Assembly (NCBI GenBank): GCA_036635475.1
Contig: JAVWQH010000036.1
Location: forward strand, 1 to 17,822
Source of the DNA: JAHHUA01 sp036635475
GTDB taxonomy: Bacteria > Bacillota > Clostridia > Oscillospirales > Ruminococcaceae
Direction of reading: 5' to 3'
DNA length: 17,822 bases
Below the pieces are notes generated by a model, which was not told the DNA's origin, searched no databases, and worked only from the letters and a program-made list of their open reading frames with translations. This document shows, piece by piece, positions 7,258 to 15,648 of the stretch. Made by a program: the position numbers and the translations under genes. How positions within the stretch are numbered: position 1 is the first letter of the stretch; each line of letters starts with the position of its first letter.

Positions 7258-7287
7258 ATTTTAGCTAAAATATTTTAGGTAAAATAT
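7258..7287 (+). promoter_or_regulatory. Two tandem palindromes just after the operon start, likely repressor operators
   Basis: The first site is the perfect palindrome ATTTTAGCTAAAAT (7258-7271). The second, partly overlapping it, is ATATTTTAGGTAAAATAT (7270-7287), symmetrical apart from its central GG. Both share ATTTTAG(C/G)TAAAAT. They lie immediately downstream of the predicted transcription start, where a bound dimer would block the polymerase. The MarR-family protein encoded after fabZ is the most likely ligand, but this is inference. The motif differs from the FapR box and resembles the FabT box only in its ATTT...AAAT ends. Confidence 0.65.
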
Positions 7288-7313
7288 ATTAACAATAAAA
7301 AGAGGTAATAATT

Positions 7314-7538
7314 ATGTTTGAACAATTAAAAGAAGTAATAGCAAGTACATTAAGCTGTGATATTAATGATGTTAAGCTTGAATCTAATCTAGCTGCTGAC
7401 CTTGGTGCAGATTCTCTTGACGCTGTAGAACTAAGTATGGCAATAGAAGACGCATTCGATATCACTATTGAAGATGATGCACTCGCAAAATTAAAAACAG
7501 TTGCCGATATTTTAAACCTTATACAAGGCGACAAATAA
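7314..7538 (+). CDS. acpP: Acyl carrier protein
   Basis: The 74-residue acidic protein carries the growing acyl chain on a phosphopantetheine arm. The attachment serine is S34 in GADSLDAVEL (31-40), the conserved ACP motif. The remaining helices (about 2-14, 34-49 and 63-72) fit the four-helix ACP fold, and the length is normal. AGAGGT precedes the ATG. It is the first gene of the operon, 58 nt or so after the predicted start of transcription, and is followed after 21 nt by accB. As the first gene it is the most exposed to the operator pair in the leader. Confidence 0.97.
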   Translation: MFEQLKEVIASTLSCDINDVKLESNLAADLGADSLDAVELSMAIEDAFDITIEDDALAKLKTVADILNLIQGDK

Positions 7539-7559
7539 TTTTTGAGTAAGAGGTGTGCA

Positions 7560-7985
7560 ATGGAAGAAAAAGAAGTATTGTCACTTATAGATAAGTTTGA
7601 CCGATCAACACTCAGCAAATTATCATATGAAAACAACGGCGTTATACTGAAAATGGAAAAAAACACTGTAGATAGCGAACATTTACAAGGCAACAAGTCG
7701 GATAGCAACAACATCACAACAAAAGAAACTGATACATCTGCTGAATGTGAGGAAATAATCAGTCCCCTTGTAGGCGTTCTCTATAGTGCACCATCACCAG
7801 ATGGCGAACCTTTTGTCAAAGAAGGACAAATGATAAACAAAGGCGATATTGTATGCTTGGTCGAGGCTATGAAAATGATTAATGAAATAAAAAGTCCATA
7901 TAATGGCAAAATCAATAAAATAAAAGTGAAAAATGGCGAAGTAGTTTCATATAATCAATCTTTATTTGAGGTAGAAAAATGCTAA
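7560..7985 (+). CDS. accB: Biotin carboxyl carrier protein of acetyl-CoA carboxylase
   Basis: The 141-residue protein carries the carboxybiotin between the two half-reactions of acetyl-CoA carboxylase. A short N-terminal region is followed by a polar, flexible linker (about 35-64) and the biotinyl domain (66-140). The biotinylated lysine is K105 in VEAMKMINEI, and the thumb-like insert SAPSPDGEPFVKEG marks it as an AccB rather than another biotin protein. The ATG at 7560 is preferred over a TTG at 7542 because AAGAGGTG lies directly upstream of it. Its end overlaps accC by seven nucleotides. It is the expected substrate of the BirA encoded divergently nearby. Confidence 0.96.
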   Translation: MEEKEVLSLIDKFDRSTLSKLSYENNGVILKMEKNTVDSEHLQGNKSDSNNITTKETDTSAECEEIISPLVGVLYSAPSPDGEPFVKEGQMINKGDIVCLVEAMKMINEIKSPYNGKINKIKVKNGEVVSYNQSLFEVEKC

Positions 7986-9364
7986 AGCGTGTGTTAATTG
8001 CAAATCGTGGAGAAATAGCCGTACGTATAATAAGAGCTTGTCGTGAAGCAGGAATTGAAACAGTTGCTGTTTATTCAAAGGCTGATGCAAATGCACTTCA
8101 TACTCAAATGGCTACTGTTGCTTATTGTATTGGTGAAGTAAAAGCCAGTGAAAGCTATCTAAATATATATAATATTCTATCTGTGGCAACAGCTACAGGT
8201 TGTGATGCTATTCACCCAGGATATGGATTTTTGTCTGAAAGCAGTGAGTTTGCACGTTTGTGTGAAAAATGCAACATCAAATTCATTGGCCCAAGTGCTT
8301 CAATTATAGACAAAATGGGAAATAAATCCGCTGCAAGAGAATTAATGATTGAGGCGGGTGTTCCTATTGTACCGGGGTCAGATGGAGTGATACACGATGT
8401 TCAAGCTGCTAAAGATATAGCAAATAAAATCGGTTATCCTGTGTTGCTAAAAGCTTCAGCAGGTGGCGGTGGCAGAGGTATACGAAAAGTATTTGCCGAA
8501 AGCCAACTGGAAAATATGTTTAACAGTGCAAAGTCAGAGGCAAAAGCTTGCTTTGGCGATGATACTATGTATATGGAAAAGCTGATTATAAACCCAAAAC
8601 ATATTGAGTTTCAAATACTCGGTGATGCGTTTGGGAATATAGTGCATTTAGGCGATAGAGATTGTTCGTTGCAAAGACGTGGACAGAAAATGATGGAGGA
8701 ATCCCCTTGTGCTTCATTATCTGATGAGCTTAGAGAAAAGATGGGCAATGATGCTATAAAAGCCGCAAGAATTGTTAATTATCAAAGTGCAGGTACAATT
8801 GAATTTATTTTGGATAATGAGGGCAATTACTATTTTATTGAAATGAATACAAGAGTGCAAGTTGAGCATCCTGTTACAGAAATGATAACGGGTGTAGATA
8901 TTATATATGAGCAGTTGAGAGTTGCATCGGGATTACCACTTAGCATTAAAGAAGTTGAATTTTCAGGACACGCAATAGAATGTCGTATCAATGCTGAGGA
9001 CCCCGGAGAAGATTTCAAACCCAGCTCAGGAAAAATTGATTTTATGCACTTTCCCGGCGGATATTGCACAAGAGTTGATTCTGCATTGTACAATGGTTGT
9101 GAAGTAAGTCCGTTTTATGATTCGATGATTGCAAAAGTTATTGTTAAAGGCAAAACTCGTTTGGAAGCAATTCGCAGAATGAGAAGAGCTTTGGAAGAAA
9201 TGGTGGTAGACGGTGTAAACACAAATATATGTTTGCAACATTTGCTAATGTTTAATAAAAATATTTTGCGTGGGGATTACAACACAGGATTTATCGAAAA
9301 CAATCTTGACGAAATATTAACCACTTACAAAAAAGCGAAAGGAGTAACAGATGAATCCATTTGA
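7979..9364 (+). CDS. accC: Biotin carboxylase subunit of acetyl-CoA carboxylase
   Basis: The 461-residue ATP-grasp enzyme carboxylates the biotin on AccB using ATP and bicarbonate. The N-terminal domain starts LKRVLIANRGEIAVRI and includes GYGFLSE (81-87). The ATP-grasp glycine loop is GGGGRG (162-167), followed by the KHIEFQ motif (about 207-212), RDCSLQRR (227-234) and the metal and bicarbonate site EMNTRVQVEH (288-297). In E. coli the residue after the double arginine is an ATP-contacting histidine; here it is G235. That position also varies in other Bacillota enzymes, so activity is expected. The length is normal. The gene overlaps accB at its start and accD by 14 nt at its end. Confidence 0.97.
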   Translation: MLKRVLIANRGEIAVRIIRACREAGIETVAVYSKADANALHTQMATVAYCIGEVKASESYLNIYNILSVATATGCDAIHPGYGFLSESSEFARLCEKCNIKFIGPSASIIDKMGNKSAARELMIEAGVPIVPGSDGVIHDVQAAKDIANKIGYPVLLKASAGGGGRGIRKVFAESQLENMFNSAKSEAKACFGDDTMYMEKLIINPKHIEFQILGDAFGNIVHLGDRDCSLQRRGQKMMEESPCASLSDELREKMGNDAIKAARIVNYQSAGTIEFILDNEGNYYFIEMNTRVQVEHPVTEMITGVDIIYEQLRVASGLPLSIKEVEFSGHAIECRINAEDPGEDFKPSSGKIDFMHFPGGYCTRVDSALYNGCEVSPFYDSMIAKVIVKGKTRLEAIRRMRRALEEMVVDGVNTNICLQHLLMFNKNILRGDYNTGFIENNLDEILTTYKKAKGVTDESI

Positions 9365-10271
9365 GGAACGCCGACATTTTTTAGATGTACTTAAAAAGCT
9401 AAATAAAAACAGCACAAAAATTGAGCCTGTTACTGTACCTGATGAGCTTTTTGTAAAATGTAGTGAATGTGGACAAACCTTGCAAAAAGCTGAAATTATC
9501 AAACTGTATAATGTATGCCCAAGCTGTGGCTACCACTACCCTATTTCTGCTTATAGACGATTAGAAATGTTGGTAGATTCAGGTAGTCTGAAAGAGCTTA
9601 ACAAGCATTATACAGTAAAAAACCCTCTTAATTTTCCCGAATATGAAGAAAAACTAATCAAACTCAGGGAAAAAAATCATCTCAATGAATCTGTCGTTAC
9701 AGCATATGCCACGATAGATGGGATAAAAACTGTATTATGCGTAATGGACGTAAGATTTTTAATGGGTAGTATGGGGGCAGCCTGTGGAGAAAAAATCACA
9801 AGAGCAGTTGAATATGCCACAAAGCGTAAACTGCCAATTATTATTTTTTGTGCCTCAGGTGGAGCAAGAATGCAAGAGGGAATTTTGTCTTTATTTCAAA
9901 TGGCAAAAACCTCCGCAGCAATAAAAAAACATTCTGATGCAGGACTTTTGTATCTATCCGTACTCACAAACCCCACTACAGGCGGAGTTACTGCTAGTTT
10001 TGCAAGTTTAGGCGATATAATTATTGCTGAACCAAATGCTTTAATTGGATTTGCAGGTCCAAGAGTAATTGAAAATACTATTGGCGAGAAGTTACCAAAA
10101 GAAGCTCAAAAATCGGAATATATGCAAAATCATGGTTTCGTTGATATGATAGTACAAAGAGGAAATATGAAAGATATAATCTCTAAAATACTAAGATTGC
10201 ATAATAAAAAGGGGGATAACTTTGATGGAAAAATTTTTTCAGCCGGAGCAAGAAGAATTGATAGAATTTAA
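9351..10271 (+). CDS. accD: Acetyl-CoA carboxylase carboxyltransferase beta subunit
   Basis: The 306-residue subunit pairs with AccA to transfer the carboxyl group from biotin to acetyl-CoA, forming malonyl-CoA. It has the bacterial zinc ribbon, cysteines C37, C40, C56 and C59 (CX2CX15CX2C), then a crotonase-fold carboxyltransferase domain with FLMGSMG (136-142) and SGGARMQEG (169-177). The length is normal. The ATG sits inside the accC end after an AAAGGAG site. Its last 47 nt also encode the start of AccA in another frame, so the 3' end has to satisfy two reading frames. Confidence 0.96.
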   Translation: MNPFEERRHFLDVLKKLNKNSTKIEPVTVPDELFVKCSECGQTLQKAEIIKLYNVCPSCGYHYPISAYRRLEMLVDSGSLKELNKHYTVKNPLNFPEYEEKLIKLREKNHLNESVVTAYATIDGIKTVLCVMDVRFLMGSMGAACGEKITRAVEYATKRKLPIIIFCASGGARMQEGILSLFQMAKTSAAIKKHSDAGLLYLSVLTNPTTGGVTASFASLGDIIIAEPNALIGFAGPRVIENTIGEKLPKEAQKSEYMQNHGFVDMIVQRGNMKDIISKILRLHNKKGDNFDGKIFSAGARRIDRI

Positions 10272-11079
10272 TCAATGTATTCACCCATATGAACGTGTAA
10301 TGATAGCACGTAATCCATTAAGACCAACTACAAAAGAATATATAGATGCTCTGTTTACAGATTTTATAGAACTATCGGGCGACAGAAAATTTGCTGACGA
10401 TAAGAGTATTATTGGTGGATTAGCTTTTTATCACGATATTCCCGTTACAATAATTGGACATAGAAAAGGCAGAAACCTTGAGGAAAATCTAGTATGCAAT
10501 TTTGGTATGCCCAATCCCGAGGGATATCGCAAAGCTGAACGGCTTATGATTGAAGCGGAAAAATTCAATAGACCAATCATCACCTTTATTGATACCCCTG
10601 GAGCTTATCCGGGATTAGAGGCTGAGGCGAGAGGTCAAGGCGAGGCAATCGCAAGATGTTTGTACACAATGAGCAGCTTAAATGTTCCGATAATTTCAGT
10701 AATTATTGGAGAGGGCGGAAGTGGAGGAGCATTAGCATTAGGCGTATGCGATTATATGATAATGCTTGAAAATTCAGTTTTTTCTGTGTTATCTCCAGAG
10801 GGATTTTCCACAATATTATGGAAGGATTCTTCAAGAGCTAAAGAAGCGGCAGAATTGATGAAATTAACAGCAATGGATCTTAAAGAACTTAATATCGTAG
10901 ACAAAATAATAACTGAACCGCCACAAGGAGCACATCAAGAACCAAGCAGAATATTTTTAGATTTAGATAATACCTTTTCTGTGCAGTTGCCCAAACTCAT
11001 AGCTACTAAAAATATTAATGATTTACGATACAAAAAAATTCGAGATATTGGCTCAGCTTTTGGAAAGGGAAATTACTAA
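10225..11079 (+). CDS. accA: Acetyl-CoA carboxylase carboxyltransferase alpha subunit
   Basis: The 284-residue partner of AccD completes the carboxyltransferase. The recognisable elements are the family start ARNPLRPTTKEYI (28-40), FIDTPGAYPG (121-130), the oxyanion loop GEGGSGG (162-168) and SPEGFSTILWKD (190-201). It is some 35-40 residues shorter at the N-terminus than E. coli AccA, which has an extra helical segment there; short forms are known in Clostridia. ATG at 10225 is chosen over the adjacent TTG at 10222, with GGGGG nine bases upstream. The gene overlaps accD by 47 nt and touches fabH by one nucleotide (TAATG). Confidence 0.95.
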   Translation: MEKFFQPEQEELIEFNQCIHPYERVMIARNPLRPTTKEYIDALFTDFIELSGDRKFADDKSIIGGLAFYHDIPVTIIGHRKGRNLEENLVCNFGMPNPEGYRKAERLMIEAEKFNRPIITFIDTPGAYPGLEAEARGQGEAIARCLYTMSSLNVPIISVIIGEGGSGGALALGVCDYMIMLENSVFSVLSPEGFSTILWKDSSRAKEAAELMKLTAMDLKELNIVDKIITEPPQGAHQEPSRIFLDLDNTFSVQLPKLIATKNINDLRYKKIRDIGSAFGKGNY

Positions 11080-12005
11080 TGGAAATAATGGGTATGGGAA
11101 AAGCCTTGCCAACTTTAGAAATTACTAATAACTATTTATCTCAAATTGTTGATACAAATGATGAATGGATTTCCAGTCGCACAGGTATAAAAACTCGGTT
11201 TTTTGCCTCAGATGAAGAAAGTAATATTTCATTAGCAAGTATGGCAGCAAAAAATGCAGTTGCTAATGCCGATATAGCAATATCGGACATTGGTATTTGT
11301 GTTGTAGCCACTTTTACGCCGGACAATAATACTCCATCTGTGGCTTGTATGACGGCAAAAGAATTGTGCTTAAATGAAAACACATTATGCTTTGATATAA
11401 ATGCGGCGTGTTCCGGATTTGTTTATGCTTTAAATATAGTAAACTCTATGCTTAAAGCCTTGCCGACTGCTAAGTATGGATTGGCAATAGGCAGTGAAGT
11501 GATATCACGATATATGGATATGAAAGATAGAAATACCTGTATTTTATTCGGTGATGGTGCAGGTGCAGCAATAATTAAATTAAATAATGACAAAATATGC
11601 GATTTTGACTTTGGCACTGTGCCTAATGATGAAGTATTATATTGCAAAGCAACAGATAGAAAATTGCAAATGCAAGGTAAAGAAGTGTTTCGTTTTGCAG
11701 TAACATATAGTGCTAAGTCAATTGAAAACATTTTAGATAAAAACAATTTGAACGTTTCAGATATAGACTTTTTCGTTTGTCATCAAGCTAACAGAAGAAT
11801 AATTGAGGCATTGTCAAAAAAACTTAATATTGATTTATCTAAATTTTATATAAATCTAGATAAATATGGCAACACCTCTGCAGCAAGTATCCCCATAGCT
11901 TTGAGCGAAATGTTTGAAGAAAAGCTACTCAAAAAAGACGATAAAATCATATGTGTTGGGTTCGGCGGTGGCCTTACTTATGGCAGCACATTAATCACGA
12001 TATAG
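11079..12005 (+). CDS. fabH: 3-oxoacyl-ACP synthase III (FabH)
   Basis: The 308-residue condensing enzyme starts each fatty-acid chain by joining an acyl-CoA primer to malonyl-ACP. The catalytic triad is visible: C111 in NAACSGF, H235 in VCHQANRR and N265 in YGNTSAAS. DTNDEWISSRTGI (25-37) is the FabH fingerprint near the N-terminus. The length is slightly below the E. coli 317 residues, and the N-terminus begins directly at the first strand. It begins on the last base of the accA stop codon, so it is translationally coupled to it. Primer preference (straight or branched) cannot be judged safely from sequence. Confidence 0.96.
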   Translation: MEIMGMGKALPTLEITNNYLSQIVDTNDEWISSRTGIKTRFFASDEESNISLASMAAKNAVANADIAISDIGICVVATFTPDNNTPSVACMTAKELCLNENTLCFDINAACSGFVYALNIVNSMLKALPTAKYGLAIGSEVISRYMDMKDRNTCILFGDGAGAAIIKLNNDKICDFDFGTVPNDEVLYCKATDRKLQMQGKEVFRFAVTYSAKSIENILDKNNLNVSDIDFFVCHQANRRIIEALSKKLNIDLSKFYINLDKYGNTSAASIPIALSEMFEEKLLKKDDKIICVGFGGGLTYGSTLITI

Positions 12006-12015
12006 GGGGAATAAT

Positions 12016-12945
12016 ATGGAATTAAACAAAATACTTGGAACAGAATTTCCTATAATTCAAGGTGGAATGGCAAATATTGCCACAGGTGAATTTGCAGCAG
12101 CAGTTTCAAATGCAGGTGCATTAGGCATAATCGGTTCAGGTGGTATGAGAGCAGAAGATTTGCAGATACATATAAAGAAATGCAAAAGTCTGACTAATAA
12201 GCCATTTGGTGTGAATATAATGCTATTAAATCCTGATGCAAATAAAATGGCACAGATTGTAATAGATGAAAAAATACAATTTGTGACTACAGGTGCAGGA
12301 AATCCATCTGAATATATGAAAGCTTGGAAAGAGGCAGGAATAAAAGTATTCCCTGTTGTGTCGGCAGTTGTTCTTGCTAAACGTATGGAGCAATTAGGGG
12401 CAGATGCAGTTATAATGGAGGGTACTGAAGCGGGCGGACATATTGGTGAAGCCACTACTATGGCGGTTTTGCCACAAGTTGTGAGGGCGATAAATATTCC
12501 GGTAATAGCTGCGGGCGGTATTGCTTGTGGCGAACAATTGCTAGCGGCTCATGCTTTGGGAGCTTGTGGTGTGCAAATTGGAACTTGTTTGCTTGCCAGT
12601 GAAGAATGCCCAATACACGATAATTATAAGCAAGCTATCCTTAAAGCTGATGACAAAGATACAATAGTAACAGGAAGAATAGCGGGTACACCTGTTCGGG
12701 TTTTGAAAAATAATATGGCAAGAAAATATGTTGCATTAGAAAAACAAGGTGCAGACAAAATGGATTTGGAAGTTTTTACATTAGGCTCGCTAAAAAAAGC
12801 TGTATTTGAGGGGAATGTTACTGAAGGCTCACTTATGGCTGGTCAAGTGGCAGGATTAGTAAATGAAATTAGACCTTTAAGGGATATACTAGAAGGGCTA
12901 ATGAATGGATATTATAACCGTTTAAATGAAATAAAGGGACAATGA
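12016..12945 (+). CDS. fabK: Enoyl-ACP reductase II (FabK), FMN-dependent
   Basis: The 309-residue flavoprotein reduces trans-2-enoyl-ACP in the last step of each elongation cycle, and replaces FabI in many Bacillota. It is a TIM barrel with the family start PIIQGGMANIATGEFAAAVSN, the FMN phosphate region AGGIACG (about 167-173), and GTEAGGHIGE (136-145) containing the catalytic histidine H142. The length is close to pneumococcal FabK. GGGGGA lies before the ATG. The protein matches FabK proper rather than nitronate monooxygenase, and no fabI or fabL is seen in this window. The next gene is a diverged relative with an extra cysteine cluster. Confidence 0.94.
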   Translation: MELNKILGTEFPIIQGGMANIATGEFAAAVSNAGALGIIGSGGMRAEDLQIHIKKCKSLTNKPFGVNIMLLNPDANKMAQIVIDEKIQFVTTGAGNPSEYMKAWKEAGIKVFPVVSAVVLAKRMEQLGADAVIMEGTEAGGHIGEATTMAVLPQVVRAINIPVIAAGGIACGEQLLAAHALGACGVQIGTCLLASEECPIHDNYKQAILKADDKDTIVTGRIAGTPVRVLKNNMARKYVALEKQGADKMDLEVFTLGSLKKAVFEGNVTEGSLMAGQVAGLVNEIRPLRDILEGLMNGYYNRLNEIKGQ

Positions 12946-12946
12946 A

Positions 12947-13984
12947 ATGATAAGTGAAAAATTAAAAATTCCTCTAATTCAAGGAGGAATGGGCATTGGT
13001 GTATCATTAGGCGGACTTGCTGGAAGTGTGGCAAAAGAAGGCGCAATGGGAGTTATATCAACAGCTAACCCAGGATATATGAAAGATAATTTTTGGAGTA
13101 ATCCTAAGGAAGCTAATAGAACCGCATTAATAGAACAGATTAAAAAGGCAAAAGACCTTTCTCAAGGTAAAGGTATGATTGCGGTTAATGTAATGGTAGC
13201 TGGTTGCGATTATGAAACACAGGTTAAAACAGCATTGGAAAATGGCATAGATGCAATTATATCTGGTGCTGGATTGCCACTTCATCTTCCTGAAATTGCA
13301 AAAGGATATAAAACTTTGTTAGCACCAATTGTTTCCAGTGGCAGAGCGGCAAGTACTATTTGCCGAGCATGGCAAAAAAAGCACAATAGGCTCCCTGATT
13401 TTATAGTATTAGAGGGCAGTATGGCTGGTGGACATCTAGGCTTTTCCCTTGAAGAACTCAATAACAAAACAGCAAAACCATTAATGGAATTGCTAAAAGA
13501 AGTTAAAGAGGTTGTGACAACATTTGGTTCTATTCCAATTTTTGTTGCAGGTGGAATATTCAGTTCCAAACAAGTTTTGGAATTTATAAAAAATGGAGCT
13601 GAGGGCGTACAGATTGCCACAAGATTTATTGCTACTGAAGAATGTGATGCCTCAGAGGGCTACAAAGACACAATATTAAATGCAAAAGAAGAATCAGTGA
13701 TTATCCAAAGTCCTGTAGGTATGCCAGGAAGAGCATTGAGAACGCCATTGGTGGAAAGAGTTGAAAGAGAAGGCAGAATTGCACCAAAAATTTGTTCTAA
13801 TTGTTTATTGCCTTGCAATCCGGCTCAAACCCCATATTGCATAACAAAAGCTTTGATAGATGCAGTTAAGGGCGATTACGAAAATGGTTTATTCTTTTGT
13901 TCGGAAAATATCACCAAAATTAATAAGAGAACAACAGTAAAAGAACTAATTGATGAATTAATGTTCGATTGGAGAAACCAATGA
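12947..13984 (+). CDS. FabX/UfaA-like FMN and probable [4Fe-4S] flavoprotein, candidate for unsaturated fatty-acid synthesis
   Basis: The 345-residue TIM-barrel flavoprotein belongs to the nitronate monooxygenase/FabK superfamily. It has the IPLIQGGMGIGVSLGGLA start, EGSMAGGHLG (156-165) with the family histidine H163, and a phosphate-binding FVAGGIFSS stretch (199-207). Unlike FabK next door, it carries C283, C286, C290 and C298 (CX2CX3CX7C), a spacing suited to a [4Fe-4S] cluster. FMN plus [4Fe-4S] is the known make-up of Helicobacter pylori FabX, which dehydrogenates and isomerises decanoyl-ACP to make cis-3-decenoyl-ACP; gonococcal UfaA is a relative needed for anaerobic unsaturated fatty-acid synthesis. 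No fabA, fabM or fabN lies in the window, so the same role is likely here. A generic nitronate monooxygenase name would be misleading. It starts one nucleotide after the fabK stop. Confidence 0.8.
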   Translation: MISEKLKIPLIQGGMGIGVSLGGLAGSVAKEGAMGVISTANPGYMKDNFWSNPKEANRTALIEQIKKAKDLSQGKGMIAVNVMVAGCDYETQVKTALENGIDAIISGAGLPLHLPEIAKGYKTLLAPIVSSGRAASTICRAWQKKHNRLPDFIVLEGSMAGGHLGFSLEELNNKTAKPLMELLKEVKEVVTTFGSIPIFVAGGIFSSKQVLEFIKNGAEGVQIATRFIATEECDASEGYKDTILNAKEESVIIQSPVGMPGRALRTPLVERVEREGRIAPKICSNCLLPCNPAQTPYCITKALIDAVKGDYENGLFFCSENITKINKRTTVKELIDELMFDWRNQ

Positions 13985-14910
13985 AAATAGCTTTTTTATA
14001 TGCAGGACAAGGCAGTCAAAAGGTTTCTATGGGAAAAGATTTGTATGAAAAATACGAGGAATTTAAAGAAATTTTCGATTTGCTTCCTGAAAATTTAAGG
14101 CAAATAGCATTTAGTGGCTCAATTGAAGAATTATCATTAACCGCCAATACTCAACCGATTATGGTTGCCTTTGCCGCTGGAATAACAAAACTTTTAGCTG
14201 ATAAGGGGATTAAACCTCTTATGACAGCGGGGTTAAGCTTGGGAGAATATTCTGCATTAAACTGTGCGGGAGTATTGGATAGCAAAGCAGCAATAGAAAT
14301 CGCAGCATATAGAGGCAAACAGATGGAATTGGCAAGTGAAGGTGTAGCTTCTAAAATGGCTGCTGTATTGCAGTTGGATAGAGAGATATTAAAGCAATGC
14401 TGTGATGAAGCAAGTGAAATAGGAATTGTGCAAATAGCAAACTATAATTGTCCTGGGCAAATTGTTATCGCCGGTGAACACAAAGCGGTTGACTATGCTT
14501 GTGAATTAGCAAATGAAAAAGGGGCAAGAAAATGCGTACCTTTACAGGTGTCAGGACCTTTTCACACAAAGTTTATGCACAGTGCTGGTAATTCATTGGA
14601 GCAGAAATTCAAAGAAATAAAGTTTTCCGATATATGTATTCCCATTGTATTTAATTGTATCGGCAGAGAAAAAACCAAAGATGAAACTATTCAAGAACTA
14701 CTGGTAAAACAAGTACAAAACAGCGTATATTTTGAAGATAGTATTAGATATATGATGGAAAAGGGCATAGATACATTCGTTGAAATAGGCTCAGGAAAAA
14801 CTTTATCAGGATTTGTAAAAAAGATATCAACGAGTTTAAAGACAATTTCTATAGAAGATGTGGATACATTAAATCAAGGGATATCTGAGTTGGAGGGATT
14901 GGCTATATGA
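13981..14910 (+). CDS. fabD: Malonyl-CoA:ACP transacylase (FabD)
   Basis: The 309-residue enzyme moves the malonyl group from CoA to ACP to supply the extender unit. GQGSQ (9-13) forms part of the oxyanion hole, the nucleophile is S86 in GLSLGEYSAL and the catalytic histidine is H195 in SGPFHTKF. The length is typical. The start at 13981 is preferred over an in-frame ATG at 13969 because the family begins at MKIAFLYAGQGSQ, GGAG lies at a good distance, and the ATGA overlap with the previous gene is the usual coupling arrangement in this operon. The end overlaps fabG in another ATGA. Confidence 0.96.
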   Translation: MKIAFLYAGQGSQKVSMGKDLYEKYEEFKEIFDLLPENLRQIAFSGSIEELSLTANTQPIMVAFAAGITKLLADKGIKPLMTAGLSLGEYSALNCAGVLDSKAAIEIAAYRGKQMELASEGVASKMAAVLQLDREILKQCCDEASEIGIVQIANYNCPGQIVIAGEHKAVDYACELANEKGARKCVPLQVSGPFHTKFMHSAGNSLEQKFKEIKFSDICIPIVFNCIGREKTKDETIQELLVKQVQNSVYFEDSIRYMMEKGIDTFVEIGSGKTLSGFVKKISTSLKTISIEDVDTLNQGISELEGLAI

Positions 14911-15638
14911 CAGGAAAAACCATAATCGTAACCGGCGGTAGTCGAGGCATCGGCAAAGCAGTATGTCTTCAAATGGCAAAATGCGGAGCAAATGTTGTAA
15001 TTAACTATTGTGGCAACGAAGAAATGGCAATAGAAACTATGAACTTATGCAAGGAATTTACTGAAAATGTTTGCATCGTTAAAGGTAATGTAGCTGTTTT
15101 GGAAGAATGTGAAGAAATAATTAAAACGGCAATAGATACATTCGGCGGAGTTGATATTTTGGTTAATAATGCTGGCATAACCAGAGATGGACTTATAATG
15201 CGTATGCGAGAAAATGATTTTACTGATGTAATAGACGTTAATTTAAAAGGTTGCTATCATATGATGAAACTTGCATCAACTCCGATGATGAGAAAAAGAT
15301 ACGGAAGAATTATCAATATTTCAAGCATTGTTGGAATAGTTGGAAATGCAGGACAAGTAAATTATGCAGCAAGTAAAGCAGGAATTATTGGTATGACCAA
15401 AACTATTGCAAAAGAACTTGCCTCAAGAAATATTACTGTAAATGCAGTAGCACCGGGTTTTGTTGAAACAGATATGACAAGCAATTTACCTGAAAATGTA
15501 CTTAAAAATCTAAATATTCCGCTGGGCAGATTAGGAAATCCAGATGATATTGCTAATATTGTTTGCTTTTTAGCTTCCGATAAAGCATCATATATCACAG
15601 GACAAGTAATTTCTGTAGATGGCGGAATGGCTATATAG
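14907..15638 (+). CDS. fabG: 3-oxoacyl-ACP reductase (FabG)
   Basis: The 243-residue short-chain dehydrogenase reduces 3-oxoacyl-ACP with NADPH, the first reduction of the cycle. The nucleotide-binding motif is TGGSRGIG (9-16), the structural NNAG is at 87-90, and the catalytic residues are S140, Y153 and K157 (YAASK). The end GQVISVDGGMAI is the classic FabG C-terminus. The length is normal. It is coupled to fabD by an ATGA overlap and is followed by fabF after 10 nt. Confidence 0.97.
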   Translation: MTGKTIIVTGGSRGIGKAVCLQMAKCGANVVINYCGNEEMAIETMNLCKEFTENVCIVKGNVAVLEECEEIIKTAIDTFGGVDILVNNAGITRDGLIMRMRENDFTDVIDVNLKGCYHMMKLASTPMMRKRYGRIINISSIVGIVGNAGQVNYAASKAGIIGMTKTIAKELASRNITVNAVAPGFVETDMTSNLPENVLKNLNIPLGRLGNPDDIANIVCFLASDKASYITGQVISVDGGMAI

Positions 15639-15648
15639 TGGAGGAAAA

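Noticed and set aside
7289..7717. A 142-codon leftward frame across acpP and accB
   Set aside because: It is a serine-rich shadow of two certain genes on the other strand.
8681..8686. Loss of the ATP-contacting histidine in AccC (glycine at residue 235)
   Set aside because: The other ATP-grasp and bicarbonate residues are intact, and this position also varies in Bacillota AccC proteins, so I do not treat it as a defect.
12947..13984. Calling this gene a plain fabK duplicate or a nitronate monooxygenase
   Set aside because: It differs strongly from the adjacent fabK, is longer, and has a C-terminal four-cysteine motif that neither FabK nor ordinary nitronate monooxygenase needs.
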